Notes under the pieces: generated by a model
The model's input: the letters and a program-made list of their open reading frames with translations, nothing else
Database searches by the model: none
Told to the model about the DNA's origin: nothing
Made by a program: the position numbers and the translations under genes
Shown: positions 20,241 to 29,496 of the stretch, one piece after another
How the letters are laid out: every line of letters begins with the position of its first letter
Position numbering within the stretch: position 1 is the stretch's first letter
Assembly: GCA_018816345.1 (NCBI GenBank)
Contig: JAHIWG010000012.1
Span: 18,539 to 82,538, forward strand
Direction of reading: 5' to 3'
Origin: Spirochaetota bacterium
Lineage (GTDB): Bacteria > Spirochaetota > Spirochaetia > Treponematales > UBA12059
DNA: 64,000 nucleotides

Positions 20241-21904
20241 TAGCCGTCGGACAGGGTCTTATTGATGTCCCTCTGGTACAGCTCCTGGTAGACGAAGCTC
20301 CTATCGCGGAGCTTCTCCTTGATGGGCTGGGAGAACGGCATGAGACGCCAGAAGATGCCCCGGATATCCTTATCCAGCTTCTGTATGCCTTCGCTCTCCT
20401 TCGTAAGCCAGGTGATGTAGTCCTGGATGAAGAATTCCTTGACGTCGCCCTTGAGCTTCTGCTTGACGAACCACTGGTAGTACTGCCCGGTCAGGCCCTC
20501 CTCCATCCAGTAGTACGAGGCCTTCTCCTTGGCGGCCTGCCAGCGCATATCGGCGACGGCGACGGCCACGGCGACCTTTAGGTTCTTCGGGTACATGGGC
20601 ACCGCTATCCTCGACCGGCTCGTATGCCTGTTATACCGATCGAAGGGCTCCCAGCAGACTCCCTGGTCGCCGTAGCTCGGGAGCAGTATGACGAACGGCT
20701 CGATACGGTTGAGGGAGCTCTTATACGGCCGGCAATAGGCCTGGCAATCTATGCTCTCCAACCAGGTCAGCGCGTCGATGACGTTCTCCCGCGTGCCCAT
20801 CTCCCGTAGGTTCAGGTGGAAGTATTCCTTCGTGACGAGGGGGAAATGGTTGCCTTGCCTGCCGACGCACATCTTGAGCATCTGCCTGGCGGTCTCGAAT
20901 TCCTGGTTCAGGGCCTGGAGATTCGCCTTGGTATCCTCCCCAAGCGACCCGACCTTCTCCTTGATCGTCTGGACGTCCTTAGTCGCGTCCTCGAACGAGT
21001 CGACGCTGGAGACGAGCTCCTTGTCGGCCGCCAGGAGGCGGCGCATTATATCGGACAGCTCGGCGATGGTCTTCTTCTGCCCTTCGGTATAGGGCGCGGG
21101 GATCTGGAAGAAGCCGGGCAGGCCGCCGTGCTCGCAGACGATGTCGATCCTATCCCGGAGCATGCTCTCCAGGGACTTGCGCTCCTCGGCCTTGGCCTTG
21201 AGGAAGGCTTCAGCGGTATCGCGCTTGCCCATGGCCTTTTGGAGCAGGTTATTGAAACGGGCGCGCTCGTCCCCGCGCGCCGCGTTAACCTCGTCGGTGC
21301 TGCTCGGGTTGATCTGCCCTAGCGCGGCGGCGCGAAGCCACTCGTCGAGGTAATACACGGGCTCGGAGCTGACCTTCTTGTAGATGACCTTAGCGAACAG
21401 GGCCCTCTGTTCCGGCGTTATCATCGTGGGGAGCGAAAGCCCGAACCGGACCATGAGCTGCTTTGGGAGGATCGGAGCGGTAGCGACGACACGGGGGGCC
21501 ATGTGCGCGACCATGTTCCAATACGCCGTGATCACCTGCTGCCTATACATGCCCCTATCCTTGGGGTCGGTTGCCTGCAGGTACTTCTTGAGGAGCTCGT
21601 GGAAACGCTGGGACGACTCGCCCTCGCCGGCCAGGGCCTTCTGGTAGTACTGGGGATCGTCGAAGAAGGTATTCGGGGGATCCGACTCGAAGCTCGCGAC
21701 GGGATCGTAGGCCTTCTTCGCGAGGTCCACGTCGAACTCGCCCTTCGTCTCGAGTTCACCCGAGACGCTCATGCCCCCGAAGAGGGCCTCGAAGCTCGGT
21801 CCGCCCGACGGCGCGGCGGACTTCGAACGGCCAGGCTGCATCGAATACTCTTCGACGCTTCCGCCAAGGAGCGCGGCGATCTCGGGATCGATCTCTTCGG
21901 GCAT
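20237..21904 (-). CDS. Conserved hypothetical protein
   Basis: Long ORF, no recognised domain. Confidence 0.6.
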   Translation of the reverse strand: MPEEIDPEIAALLGGSVEEYSMQPGRSKSAAPSGGPSFEALFGGMSVSGELETKGEFDVDLAKKAYDPVASFESDPPNTFFDDPQYYQKALAGEGESSQRFHELLKKYLQATDPKDRGMYRQQVITAYWNMVAHMAPRVVATAPILPKQLMVRFGLSLPTMITPEQRALFAKVIYKKVSSEPVYYLDEWLRAAALGQINPSSTDEVNAARGDERARFNNLLQKAMGKRDTAEAFLKAKAEERKSLESMLRDRIDIVCEHGGLPGFFQIPAPYTEGQKKTIAELSDIMRRLLAADKELVSSVDSFEDATKDVQTIKEKVGSLGEDTKANLQALNQEFETARQMLKMCVGRQGNHFPLVTKEYFHLNLREMGTRENVIDALTWLESIDCQAYCRPYKSSLNRIEPFVILLPSYGDQGVCWEPFDRYNRHTSRSRIAVPMYPKNLKVAVAVAVADMRWQAAKEKASYYWMEEGLTGQYYQWFVKQKLKGDVKEFFIQDYITWLTKESEGIQKLDKDIRGIFWRLMPFSQPIKEKLRDRSFVYQELYQRDINKTLSDGY

Positions 21905-22058
21905 TCGGCACCGTCCTACGTTTTAATCTTGCGACCGGGTCCGCTCGGGCTCGGGGCCACGCGGGTCGGCCGGAACCGATCCGGGTCTCGTATCCAGTGT
22001 ACCTTATAGCGGACCGCGAGACAAGTTTCCCCGAGGGCGATTCTTTCGGGGGCGGTTC

Positions 22059-23048
22059 CTAAGGCGCGATCCCGGCGGGCCTGTTCAGCCGGCTGAACAG
22101 CTCCGTCTGCCCTATAGTCGCCGCAATATACGGGCATATCCCGTTGAGGGCGTACTCGTCCTCCTTGGTGATGGCCGAGGCCGGGTCGTAGCTCTGGATG
22201 ACGACGACGCCGATGATGCGGTCGCGGCAAAAGAGAGGCGCCCCGAGCCAATGGCTGGGCATCTGCCCGATGGGGATGAAGCCGGGCGGCAGAGACGTGC
22301 GTCCTTCCTCGAAGATGTACGACGACCGGGCCGAGTTGTAGATGTGGCCGCTCAAGCCCACGCTCAGGGGCCAGGGCATCGAGTCGTAGTCGTCCTTCTG
22401 ATCGCGCCAGTAGACGGGCCGGAAGACGCCCGCCTTCTCGTCCACGCGGGCTATGATGATGTTGTCGCGCGCCGCGGGGATAACGAGGCTCATGATCTCG
22501 TGCAGCTTGGGGTACAGCTCGTCCATATCGATGGTCTCGTCGACGAGCGCGGCGATGCGCTGGATGGCTATCTCCCGATCGAGGAGCGCCAGCTGGATGG
22601 CCAGGGAGAGGGCCGAGGCTACAAACCTGACGAACGCGTAATCGTCCGCCGAATACAGGGTCCCCGCCTCGTACGTCTGCACCACGAGCGCCCCGAGCAC
22701 TACCCCGTCCCGGTTCGTGAAGGGAATGCCTATCCAATCCTCGGGGATGGTCCCGATAGCCTTGACGCCCTCCCCCGGGGAGCCATCGGCGCTGAGCCAA
22801 TGGCTATCCCGTTTATCGAGGATAAACGCGGTCCATCCTCGCCTCGGCTCGATGGTCAGGGTGCTCTGCGGATTCTGCTCGTCGACGTAATAGGGGAATC
22901 GCAATCCAGCCTGCTCGACGACGCATACGAACATGTTGCGGGCGGGCATCCTGGACGCGAGCATCTCGTGGCAGGCCGCGTACACCAGCGGCAGCGATAG
23001 CCTGGAATCGAGGAGGCTTAATACTCGCTGATAGTCGTCCTCCGCCAA
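22059..23048 (-). CDS. GAF domain protein (two GAF domains)
   Basis: Two repeats of the DWIGIPFTNRDGVVLGALVVQTYE / HWLGAPLFCRDRIIGVVVIQSYD type. Confidence 0.8.
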   Translation of the reverse strand: MAEDDYQRVLSLLDSRLSLPLVYAACHEMLASRMPARNMFVCVVEQAGLRFPYYVDEQNPQSTLTIEPRRGWTAFILDKRDSHWLSADGSPGEGVKAIGTIPEDWIGIPFTNRDGVVLGALVVQTYEAGTLYSADDYAFVRFVASALSLAIQLALLDREIAIQRIAALVDETIDMDELYPKLHEIMSLVIPAARDNIIIARVDEKAGVFRPVYWRDQKDDYDSMPWPLSVGLSGHIYNSARSSYIFEEGRTSLPPGFIPIGQMPSHWLGAPLFCRDRIIGVVVIQSYDPASAITKEDEYALNGICPYIAATIGQTELFSRLNRPAGIAP

Positions 23049-23106
23049 TCTAAACCTCCGCGCGCTTCCCCTAGCATAACGTACCGGGCGGATTATTCAA
23101 ATAAAA

Positions 23107-23130
23107 AAGGGTCGCCATGAGGCGACCCTT
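23107..23130 (-). terminator. Terminator hairpin
   Basis: aagggtcgcc-atga-ggcgaccctt with A6 on plus (T6 on minus). Confidence 0.75.
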
Positions 23131-23136
23131 CTGTTC

Positions 23137-23160
23137 GCTAAGTGGAGGTGAGGGGAATTG
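23137..23160. repeat. Direct repeat of tRNA-Ala 3' end (copy at 23326-23349)
   Basis: gctaagtggaggtgaggggaattg identical in both places. Confidence 0.9.
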
Positions 23161-23197
23161 CCCTCCGATCGAAAACCTCCTATTTTCGATCGGAGGG
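23161..23197. repeat. Perfect 15-bp inverted repeat
   Basis: ccctccgatcgaaaa-cctccta-ttttcgatcggaggg. Confidence 0.9.
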
Positions 23198-23292
23198 CCG
23201 CGGCCGATAGCTGGCGGCGCCCTCCATGGCGCCTCTTCCTCGCTACCGCTCGGCGCTCTCGGCCGTTCAATTCCCCTCGCCTCGGCGGGAAT

Positions 23293-23322
23293 AAAAAAAG
23301 GTTACCAGTAGGTAACCTTTTT
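23293..23322 (-). terminator. Bidirectional terminator hairpin of tRNA-Ala
   Basis: aaaaaggttacc-agta-ggtaaccttttt. Confidence 0.85.
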
Positions 23323-23331
23323 AATGCTAAG

Positions 23332-23404
<73 letters not shown>

Positions 23405-23507
23405 GAAGCGAGTGGCATTCTAACGAGCGCGAGCGGGCGTGTCAATATCGCCTCGGGAAAAAATTCCGCGCTTGCGCTTAGAGGCACGAAAGACGCATAC
23501 TAGGCCT

Positions 23508-24668
23508 ATGGAAACGACCATGAGAATCTCGGCGTCATGCGCCGTAGGCATAGAGAAGGTACTCGCCGGAGAGCTGGAAAGGCTCGGCATCGCGCCGGGA
23601 ACGCGTTCGGCGGGCCGCGTGAGCTTCGAGACCGATAAAGCGGGGCTCGCGAGGGCCCTCGTCGGCCTGCGTACCGCCGACAGGCTCTTCCTCGTCGCCG
23701 GGACCTTCCCGGCCAAGGACTTCGACCAGCTATTCGACGGCTTTAACGCCATCCCCTGGGAACGCTGGGTAGGGCCCCGGGACAGGCTCGTCATCGAGAA
23801 GGCGAAGTCTATCCGATCCGCGCTATCGGCGCAGAATTCAATCCAATCGGTGGGGCAGAAGGCCGCGTACGACAGGCTCTGCGCCGAGTACGGCGTCAAT
23901 CGAATGCCCGAGACGGGGGAGACGGTGATGACCCGCGTCCGCGTCGAGGGCGATATAGCCGCCGTCGAGCTGGACCTCTGCGGGGAAGCGCTCTCGAGAC
24001 GCGGCTACCGCAAGCGCCCGACCGAGGCGCCGCTCAAGGAGAGCGTGGCGGCGGCGGTACTGTTCCTCTCGGGCTGGCGCCGCTCCTTCGCCCTCTACGA
24101 CCCGTTCTGCGGCTCGGGCACGATACCCATCGAAGCGGCCCTCTACGCGTTCGATATAGCCCCGGGACTGGGACGGGGCTTCTCGTGGGAGCGGATGCCG
24201 GACGGAGGCGCCAAGGAGGTGGCCGCGGCCAAGGAGCGCGCCCGCGCCGCCGTGGACCCGACCCGCGACGTCATGATAGCCGGATCCGACGCCGACCAGG
24301 CCGCCCTCGACGCGGCCCTGGCCAACGCCGGGCTGGCGGGCGTCGGCGACAGGATACGGTTCTTCAGGGCGAGGGCCGAGGAGGCGGCTCCGTTCGAGGA
24401 GCGCGGCTTCATAGTCACGGACCCGCCGTACGGGAAGCGCCTAGGGACTCCCGCCGAGGCCGACGCGCTGTACGCATCGCTCGGCGCGTTCTCCGGGCGC
24501 TTCGCCAGGTGGGAGCTATGCTTCGTCGTGGACAGGGAGGAATTCGGCGGTTTCGCCGGGGAGCGCGCCGTGCCGAAGGCGGCGGGAGCGTGGAAGCGGA
24601 CCAAGATAGTCGACGGGGCGGAGACGCGCTGGCTACACCGCTCTATCGCCGGCGGCGCCTCGAGATGA
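23508..24668 (+). CDS. THUMP domain class I SAM-dependent RNA methyltransferase (RlmL/YpsC type)
   Basis: YDPFCGSGTIPIEAAL and FIVTDPPYGKRLG motifs; N-terminal THUMP-like region. Confidence 0.87.
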   Translation: METTMRISASCAVGIEKVLAGELERLGIAPGTRSAGRVSFETDKAGLARALVGLRTADRLFLVAGTFPAKDFDQLFDGFNAIPWERWVGPRDRLVIEKAKSIRSALSAQNSIQSVGQKAAYDRLCAEYGVNRMPETGETVMTRVRVEGDIAAVELDLCGEALSRRGYRKRPTEAPLKESVAAAVLFLSGWRRSFALYDPFCGSGTIPIEAALYAFDIAPGLGRGFSWERMPDGGAKEVAAAKERARAAVDPTRDVMIAGSDADQAALDAALANAGLAGVGDRIRFFRARAEEAAPFEERGFIVTDPPYGKRLGTPAEADALYASLGAFSGRFARWELCFVVDREEFGGFAGERAVPKAAGAWKRTKIVDGAETRWLHRSIAGGASR

Positions 24669-25350
24669 CGCGCTCGACGAAGCCGTGGAGCCGCTCGCGG
24701 AAGACGAGCCCGAGGAATAGCAGCACCGCGGATATCGATACGACGACAATCGCCGCCGCGTAATCCTGCTCGAACACCGCGGAGCCCATGTACGAGGTGC
24801 CGACGATGCCTGGCAGGCGGCCGATGGTCGAGACGGCTATAAAGGCGCCGAACGACAGCCGGCTCGCGCCCGCCGCATAGGTGAGCGCGTCCTTAGGTAT
24901 GCCCGGTATGGCGAAAAGCAGCAGGAAACCGGCGGCGGCCCGGCCTCCCTTCGTCGACGCGTCGATGCGCTCTATCGTATCGGCTCCTAGGACCGCCACC
25001 GCGAAGGGGCGCCCTAGCGCCCGCCCCACCCCGAAGTTGAAGAGCGAGCCTAGCAATATCCCGACGACGGACCAGAGCGTCCCCCCGAGCAGGCCGAAGG
25101 CGAAGCCGCCCGCGACCTGGACGACCTCCCCGGGAATGACGAAGACGATTACCTGCAGGGCCTGTAGGCCGACGAAGGCCGCCGGGCCGAGCGCCCCCCG
25201 CTCCGCGACCCAGCCGCGGATAGACTCGGCCGACCTGAACAGGCCGAACAGCTCCGCGCGGAAGGAGAAGGCGAGGCCGCCCAGCAAGGCTAAGGAGAGC
25301 GGGAACCCTATCAGGGACAGCATCCGCTTATGACGATCGCTTAGTCGCAT
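24643..25350 (-). CDS. TVP38/TMEM64 (VTT/DedA-like) membrane protein
   Basis: VIPGEVVQVAGGFAFGLLGGTLWSVVGILLGSLFNFGVGRALGR; IPKDALTYAAG. Confidence 0.82.
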   Translation of the reverse strand: MRLSDRHKRMLSLIGFPLSLALLGGLAFSFRAELFGLFRSAESIRGWVAERGALGPAAFVGLQALQVIVFVIPGEVVQVAGGFAFGLLGGTLWSVVGILLGSLFNFGVGRALGRPFAVAVLGADTIERIDASTKGGRAAAGFLLLFAIPGIPKDALTYAAGASRLSFGAFIAVSTIGRLPGIVGTSYMGSAVFEQDYAAAIVVVSISAVLLFLGLVFRERLHGFVERVISRRRRR

Positions 25351-25459
25351 ACGCAGACTATACGGCGGAATCGACGGGGCCACAAGCCGCAGGCCGCCCG
25401 CCGCCCGCCGCGGGGTACCACTTGCCCTCGCCCCCGGCAGGTTCTATGCTTACGTCACT

Positions 25460-26098
25460 ATGGCCAATGAAAACGTTATCCAATTCGAGTCGGGCGACAC
25501 GGTATTCAAGGAAGGCGAGCTAGGGGACCGCATGTACATCCTGCTAGCGGGCGCCGTCGAGCTGAAGAAGAAGGTAGACAGGGGAGAGACGGTGCTCAAG
25601 ACCGTCGACGCCCCCAACGAGTTCTTCGGGGAGATGGCGCTTATAGACGATAGGCCCAGGTCGGCGAGCGCCGTGGCCGTCAAGAGGACGAACGTGCTGG
25701 CCGTGGACGGTCCTACCTTCGAGACGATGATACTGACCAACGGGAAATTCGCCCTCAAGATAATCAAGGTGCTCTCGGAGCGGATCAGGCGATCGAACGA
25801 CCAGGTCTCGGATCTCATCGAGACGATGCCGCGCGAGCGCGTCGCGCGCAGCATGGTGGATTTCGCCGTGCGCAACGGGGAGAGGATTCACGACGGCAGC
25901 GTCAAGGTCAACCTCGAGGCGATGAAGGCCTGGATCAACGGGCACATAGGCACGCCGGCGGACGAGATAGAGTCGACGGTATACAGGTTCCTTAAGATGG
26001 AGAGCATCGCGTGGGCGGCGACGAGCGCCAAGACGAAGGAATGCGTCGTCCTGCCCCCGGCCTTCATAGAAGCGAATGACAGACGGACCAAGCCCTAG
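25460..26098 (+). CDS. Cyclic nucleotide-binding (CRP/FNR-like) regulator
   Basis: cNMP-binding fold (GDRMYILLAGAVEL...FFGEMALIDDRPRSASAVA). Confidence 0.82.
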   Translation: MANENVIQFESGDTVFKEGELGDRMYILLAGAVELKKKVDRGETVLKTVDAPNEFFGEMALIDDRPRSASAVAVKRTNVLAVDGPTFETMILTNGKFALKIIKVLSERIRRSNDQVSDLIETMPRERVARSMVDFAVRNGERIHDGSVKVNLEAMKAWINGHIGTPADEIESTVYRFLKMESIAWAATSAKTKECVVLPPAFIEANDRRTKP

Positions 26099-26720
26099 CC
26101 GGGCGCGGCCGACGGGCCGGGACGAGGTCGTCAAGGCGCTCGTCGAGGCAGCCGCGGACCTCTTCTCGGAGGCCGGCGTCGACGGGGTCTCGGTCAGGCA
26201 GATAGCGGATCGCGCAGGAGTCAACCACGGTCTCGTGCACCGGCATTTCGGGTCCAAGGACGAGCTCGCGAGGCGCGTCGGCGAGTTCCTGGACGCCGAG
26301 ATTCGGGACGCCGTCGGGGAGCCGGCCGATTTCATGGAGGCGATCGACCGGGCCTCGGTCGCGGCAAGGCGGGATCCGCGGCTTTGGCGCTTCATCGCCC
26401 GCCTCCTCGTCGACGGCAAGGGGGGCGTCATGCCCGAGGGCCACGGCAGCTACCTGCGAGCCCTAGCGTCGCTCGCGGAGCGAGACCAGGCGCGGGGGAA
26501 GATATCGGGCTCCGCCGACCCGCGCGAGGTAGTGTTCGCTATCGCTGCGCTCGGGCTAGGCATCGAGATGTTCGGAGACTACCTCTCCGGCGCCATCGGC
26601 ATGGGCGTTCCCGACAAGGCGGCCCTCGAGGACCGCTTCCGAGACATCGCGCTACGGGCCCTCGGCCCGGGTCCGGCGAGCCGGCCGCAGGGCGAGCCGC
26701 GCTCGGATGGCGATGAATAA
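26076..26720 (+). CDS. TetR/AcrR family regulator
   Basis: N-terminal HTH: AAADLFSEAGVDGVSVRQIADRAGVNHGLVHRHFGSKDELARRV. Confidence 0.88.
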   Translation: MTDGPSPSRARPTGRDEVVKALVEAAADLFSEAGVDGVSVRQIADRAGVNHGLVHRHFGSKDELARRVGEFLDAEIRDAVGEPADFMEAIDRASVAARRDPRLWRFIARLLVDGKGGVMPEGHGSYLRALASLAERDQARGKISGSADPREVVFAIAALGLGIEMFGDYLSGAIGMGVPDKAALEDRFRDIALRALGPGPASRPQGEPRSDGDE

Positions 26721-26722
26721 AA

Positions 26723-26751
26723 TTGACAAAGCGTAGTCGCTCGACTACACT
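26723..26751 (+). promoter_or_regulatory. Sigma-70 type promoter with overlapping palindromic operator
   Basis: TTGACA - 17 bp - TACACT; gtagtcg-ct-cgactac at 26733-26748. Confidence 0.75.
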
Positions 26752-26800
26752 ACCTCCAAGCCTCCCTCCGATGCGGTCGGAGGCCGGCACGGAGGCGCGC

Positions 26801-27805
26801 ATGAACGTATTCATGGTCGGGGGCACCGGGTTCCTCGGGTACTACACGGTTAGGGAGCTCATCGCGCGGGGGCACGCGGTATCGACGATAGCCTTGCCCC
26901 CCATGCCCGCCGAGGGTCTACTGCCCCCTCAGGTGCGCTGCAGGCTGGGGAACGTCTTCGAGCTATCCGACGACGAGATCCTCGCGATGCTCGCGGGACA
27001 GGACGGCTTCATGTACGCCGCCGGCCTGGACGACAGGGTCATCGTCGACAGGCCCGCCTACCCGAAATTCCGGGAAGCCAACGTAGATCAGTGCATGCGC
27101 CTCGTGGGCCTGGCCAGGCGCGCCGGCGTCAAGAAGGTCGTCGTCTACGGCTCGTACTTCACCTACTGCGACAGGATGTGGCCCGAGCTGGACCTGACGG
27201 GACGGCATTGCTATATACGTAGCCGCGACGAGCAGCGAACGGCCGCGCTCGCCGCCTCGGGCGACGGCATGGAGGTCGTCGTCCTCGAGCTACCGTACAT
27301 ATTCGGCACCATGCCAGGCAGGAAGCCCCTCTGGACCTTCCTGGTCGATATTCTCCGAGGCATGGGCGGGACGGTTTACTACCCGCAGAAATCCGGAGGC
27401 ACCGCGATGGTCACCGTCTCCCAGGTGGCCAAGGCGGCCGCGGGAGCGCTCGAGCGCGGCGAGGGAGGGAAGTCCTACCCGATAGGCGGCGTCAACATGC
27501 CGTGGTCGGAGTTCATACCGCTCCTCCTCGAGGGCATAGGGGAAGGAGCCGGGGTCGTCCACCTGCCGAAGCTCCTCTACAAGCTAGGCAACCTCAAGAT
27601 GGTCCTTGACCATAAGAAGCACGGCAAGGAGGGGGGCCTCGATCTCATAGCGCTCGCCGAGATCATGTACCGGGAGGCGTACATAGATCCCGAGCCGTCC
27701 ATGCTGGCCCTCGGCTACGGGCACGACGACGTGAAGGCCGCGATCCGGGAGACCGTGGCCGAATGCCTCGCGGACGGGCCGGCGGCGAGCGACGAACGGG
27801 AATAG
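26801..27805 (+). CDS. NAD-dependent epimerase/dehydratase family protein
   Basis: Rossmann GGTGFLGYYTVRELIARGH; SDR-extended layout. Confidence 0.85.
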   Translation: MNVFMVGGTGFLGYYTVRELIARGHAVSTIALPPMPAEGLLPPQVRCRLGNVFELSDDEILAMLAGQDGFMYAAGLDDRVIVDRPAYPKFREANVDQCMRLVGLARRAGVKKVVVYGSYFTYCDRMWPELDLTGRHCYIRSRDEQRTAALAASGDGMEVVVLELPYIFGTMPGRKPLWTFLVDILRGMGGTVYYPQKSGGTAMVTVSQVAKAAAGALERGEGGKSYPIGGVNMPWSEFIPLLLEGIGEGAGVVHLPKLLYKLGNLKMVLDHKKHGKEGGLDLIALAEIMYREAYIDPEPSMLALGYGHDDVKAAIRETVAECLADGPAASDERE

Positions 27806-27836
27806 AGGCGAGGCCTGATGATCCGCAAAAGGAGAC

Positions 27837-29423
27837 ATGATGGCGAAAGCCGGTAAGATACGCGTAGCGTTGTTTGGCGGCTCGGGAACCATGGGCTTCG
27901 AGGCGTTCAAGGCCCTATGGGCCCGCCGCGACGAGTTCGATATAGTCCTCCTCCTTCGCCCGTCGGAGAAGAATAGGCGGCTCATGGCTCCATTCGCCAG
28001 GGAGGCGAGGCTCCCCGCGCTATCGGGTCCCGGGCGGGCCGACGGCGAGGGGCTTTCCATCCAATGGGGGGACGCGGGAGCCTTCGGCGACGTCAAGGCG
28101 ACGATACGCGGCGTCGACGCGGTGCTCGACGCGATGGCCTTCATATCGCCTCAGGCCGATTACCACCCGGAGCAGGCCCGCGTAGTCAACACCGAGGGCG
28201 TCCGCAATATCGTGAGGGCCATCGAGGAGGAGCCGGAAGGGCGCGAGCGTATACGCTTCGCCTACACGGGCACGGTGGCGGAGACGGGCGACCGCATGCC
28301 CCCGATCCACTGGGGCCGAGTCGGGGACCCCTTGAAGCCGTCGATCTACGACTTCTACGCCGCTACCAAGATAGCCGGCGAGCGCGCGGTGCTCGAGTCG
28401 GGCATACGGCACTGGGTGAGCCTGCGCATGACCTATATCATGCCGGTCGACTACGCCGACTACATGAGCCTCATGGACCCTATAATGTTCCATATGCCGC
28501 TCGCGTCGTGCATGGAGAACGTATCGAGCCGCGACGCGGGCTTCGGGCTCGTCAACTGCCTCGACGTGCCGCCTGAATCCGATTTCTGGCGCCGGGCCTA
28601 CAATATGGGCGGAGGGCCGGGCATGCGCATCACGGCCTACGACTACCAGAACAAGGCGCTCGCCTGCAACGGCATTTCGGGCATCAAGGCGGTAGCCGAG
28701 CGCAAGTGGTTCGCGCTCGGCAATTTCCACATGCAGTACTTCGAGGATTCGCCGGAGCTGGAGCGGTACCTGCATTTCTGGCGCGACGACTACGACAGCT
28801 GGGAGCGCGCGCTCTTCAAGGATACGCCCCTGGCCATGCGCGCCGTAGCGTTCCTGGCCAAGCGGCTCCCAGGCTTCCGAGCCAGGGTCGAGGCCGAGAC
28901 GCGCAAGCGGCTCGGGGCTATGGCCGAGCGGCATAAGAACGGCACCGCGTACTGGGCCGCCCACGGCAACGAGAAACGCATAGAGGCGTTCTACGGGAGC
29001 CGGGCTGCGTACGATGCAATCCCGGGCTGGGACGCTCCCCTCCCCGAGATGAAATCGGGCGACGGCCCCGTGGAGAAGAGGCTCTCTCACGGCTACGACG
29101 AGTCTAAAGCTAGGCTCGACATAAGCGACCTACGCGGCGCGGCGGCGTTCCGAGGCGGGTCGTGCCTATCAGGATCATGGACGGGCGACCTGTACGAGGC
29201 GGTCGAATGGGAGTGCGCCTTCGGCCACAGGTTCTCGATGAAGCCGTATACCGCGCTCAAGGCGGGGCATTGGTGCCCCGAGTGCGAGGGGCCTCCGTGG
29301 CGCTACCACGAGATCGCCGCTCGGAACCCTTTTTTCGCTCAGGTGTGGACGCCCCTGCACGCGGCGACCGAGGACCGCGTCTACGAGGAGGCGGACATAG
29401 CCGACATAGCCGGCGCCGACTAG
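27837..29423 (+). CDS. NAD-dependent epimerase/dehydratase with C-terminal treble-clef/zinc-ribbon-like domain
   Basis: GGSGTMGFEAFKAL Rossmann; YAATKIAGER; C-terminal WECAFGHRF...GHWCPECEGPPW. Confidence 0.78.
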   Translation: MMAKAGKIRVALFGGSGTMGFEAFKALWARRDEFDIVLLLRPSEKNRRLMAPFAREARLPALSGPGRADGEGLSIQWGDAGAFGDVKATIRGVDAVLDAMAFISPQADYHPEQARVVNTEGVRNIVRAIEEEPEGRERIRFAYTGTVAETGDRMPPIHWGRVGDPLKPSIYDFYAATKIAGERAVLESGIRHWVSLRMTYIMPVDYADYMSLMDPIMFHMPLASCMENVSSRDAGFGLVNCLDVPPESDFWRRAYNMGGGPGMRITAYDYQNKALACNGISGIKAVAERKWFALGNFHMQYFEDSPELERYLHFWRDDYDSWERALFKDTPLAMRAVAFLAKRLPGFRARVEAETRKRLGAMAERHKNGTAYWAAHGNEKRIEAFYGSRAAYDAIPGWDAPLPEMKSGDGPVEKRLSHGYDESKARLDISDLRGAAAFRGGSCLSGSWTGDLYEAVEWECAFGHRFSMKPYTALKAGHWCPECEGPPWRYHEIAARNPFFAQVWTPLHAATEDRVYEEADIADIAGAD

Positions 29424-29496
29424 GCCGGGGGCGAGGCCCGGTGGCCCGGGCCCGTCCTTTTCAGCCGGCGCCTATCTGCTATATACTCTTTTCGAT

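Noticed and set aside
23265-23283. Second full tRNA-Ala gene on the plus strand
   Set aside because: Only the 3' T-loop-to-acceptor part is present; no anticodon arm or 5' half and the T-stem cannot form.
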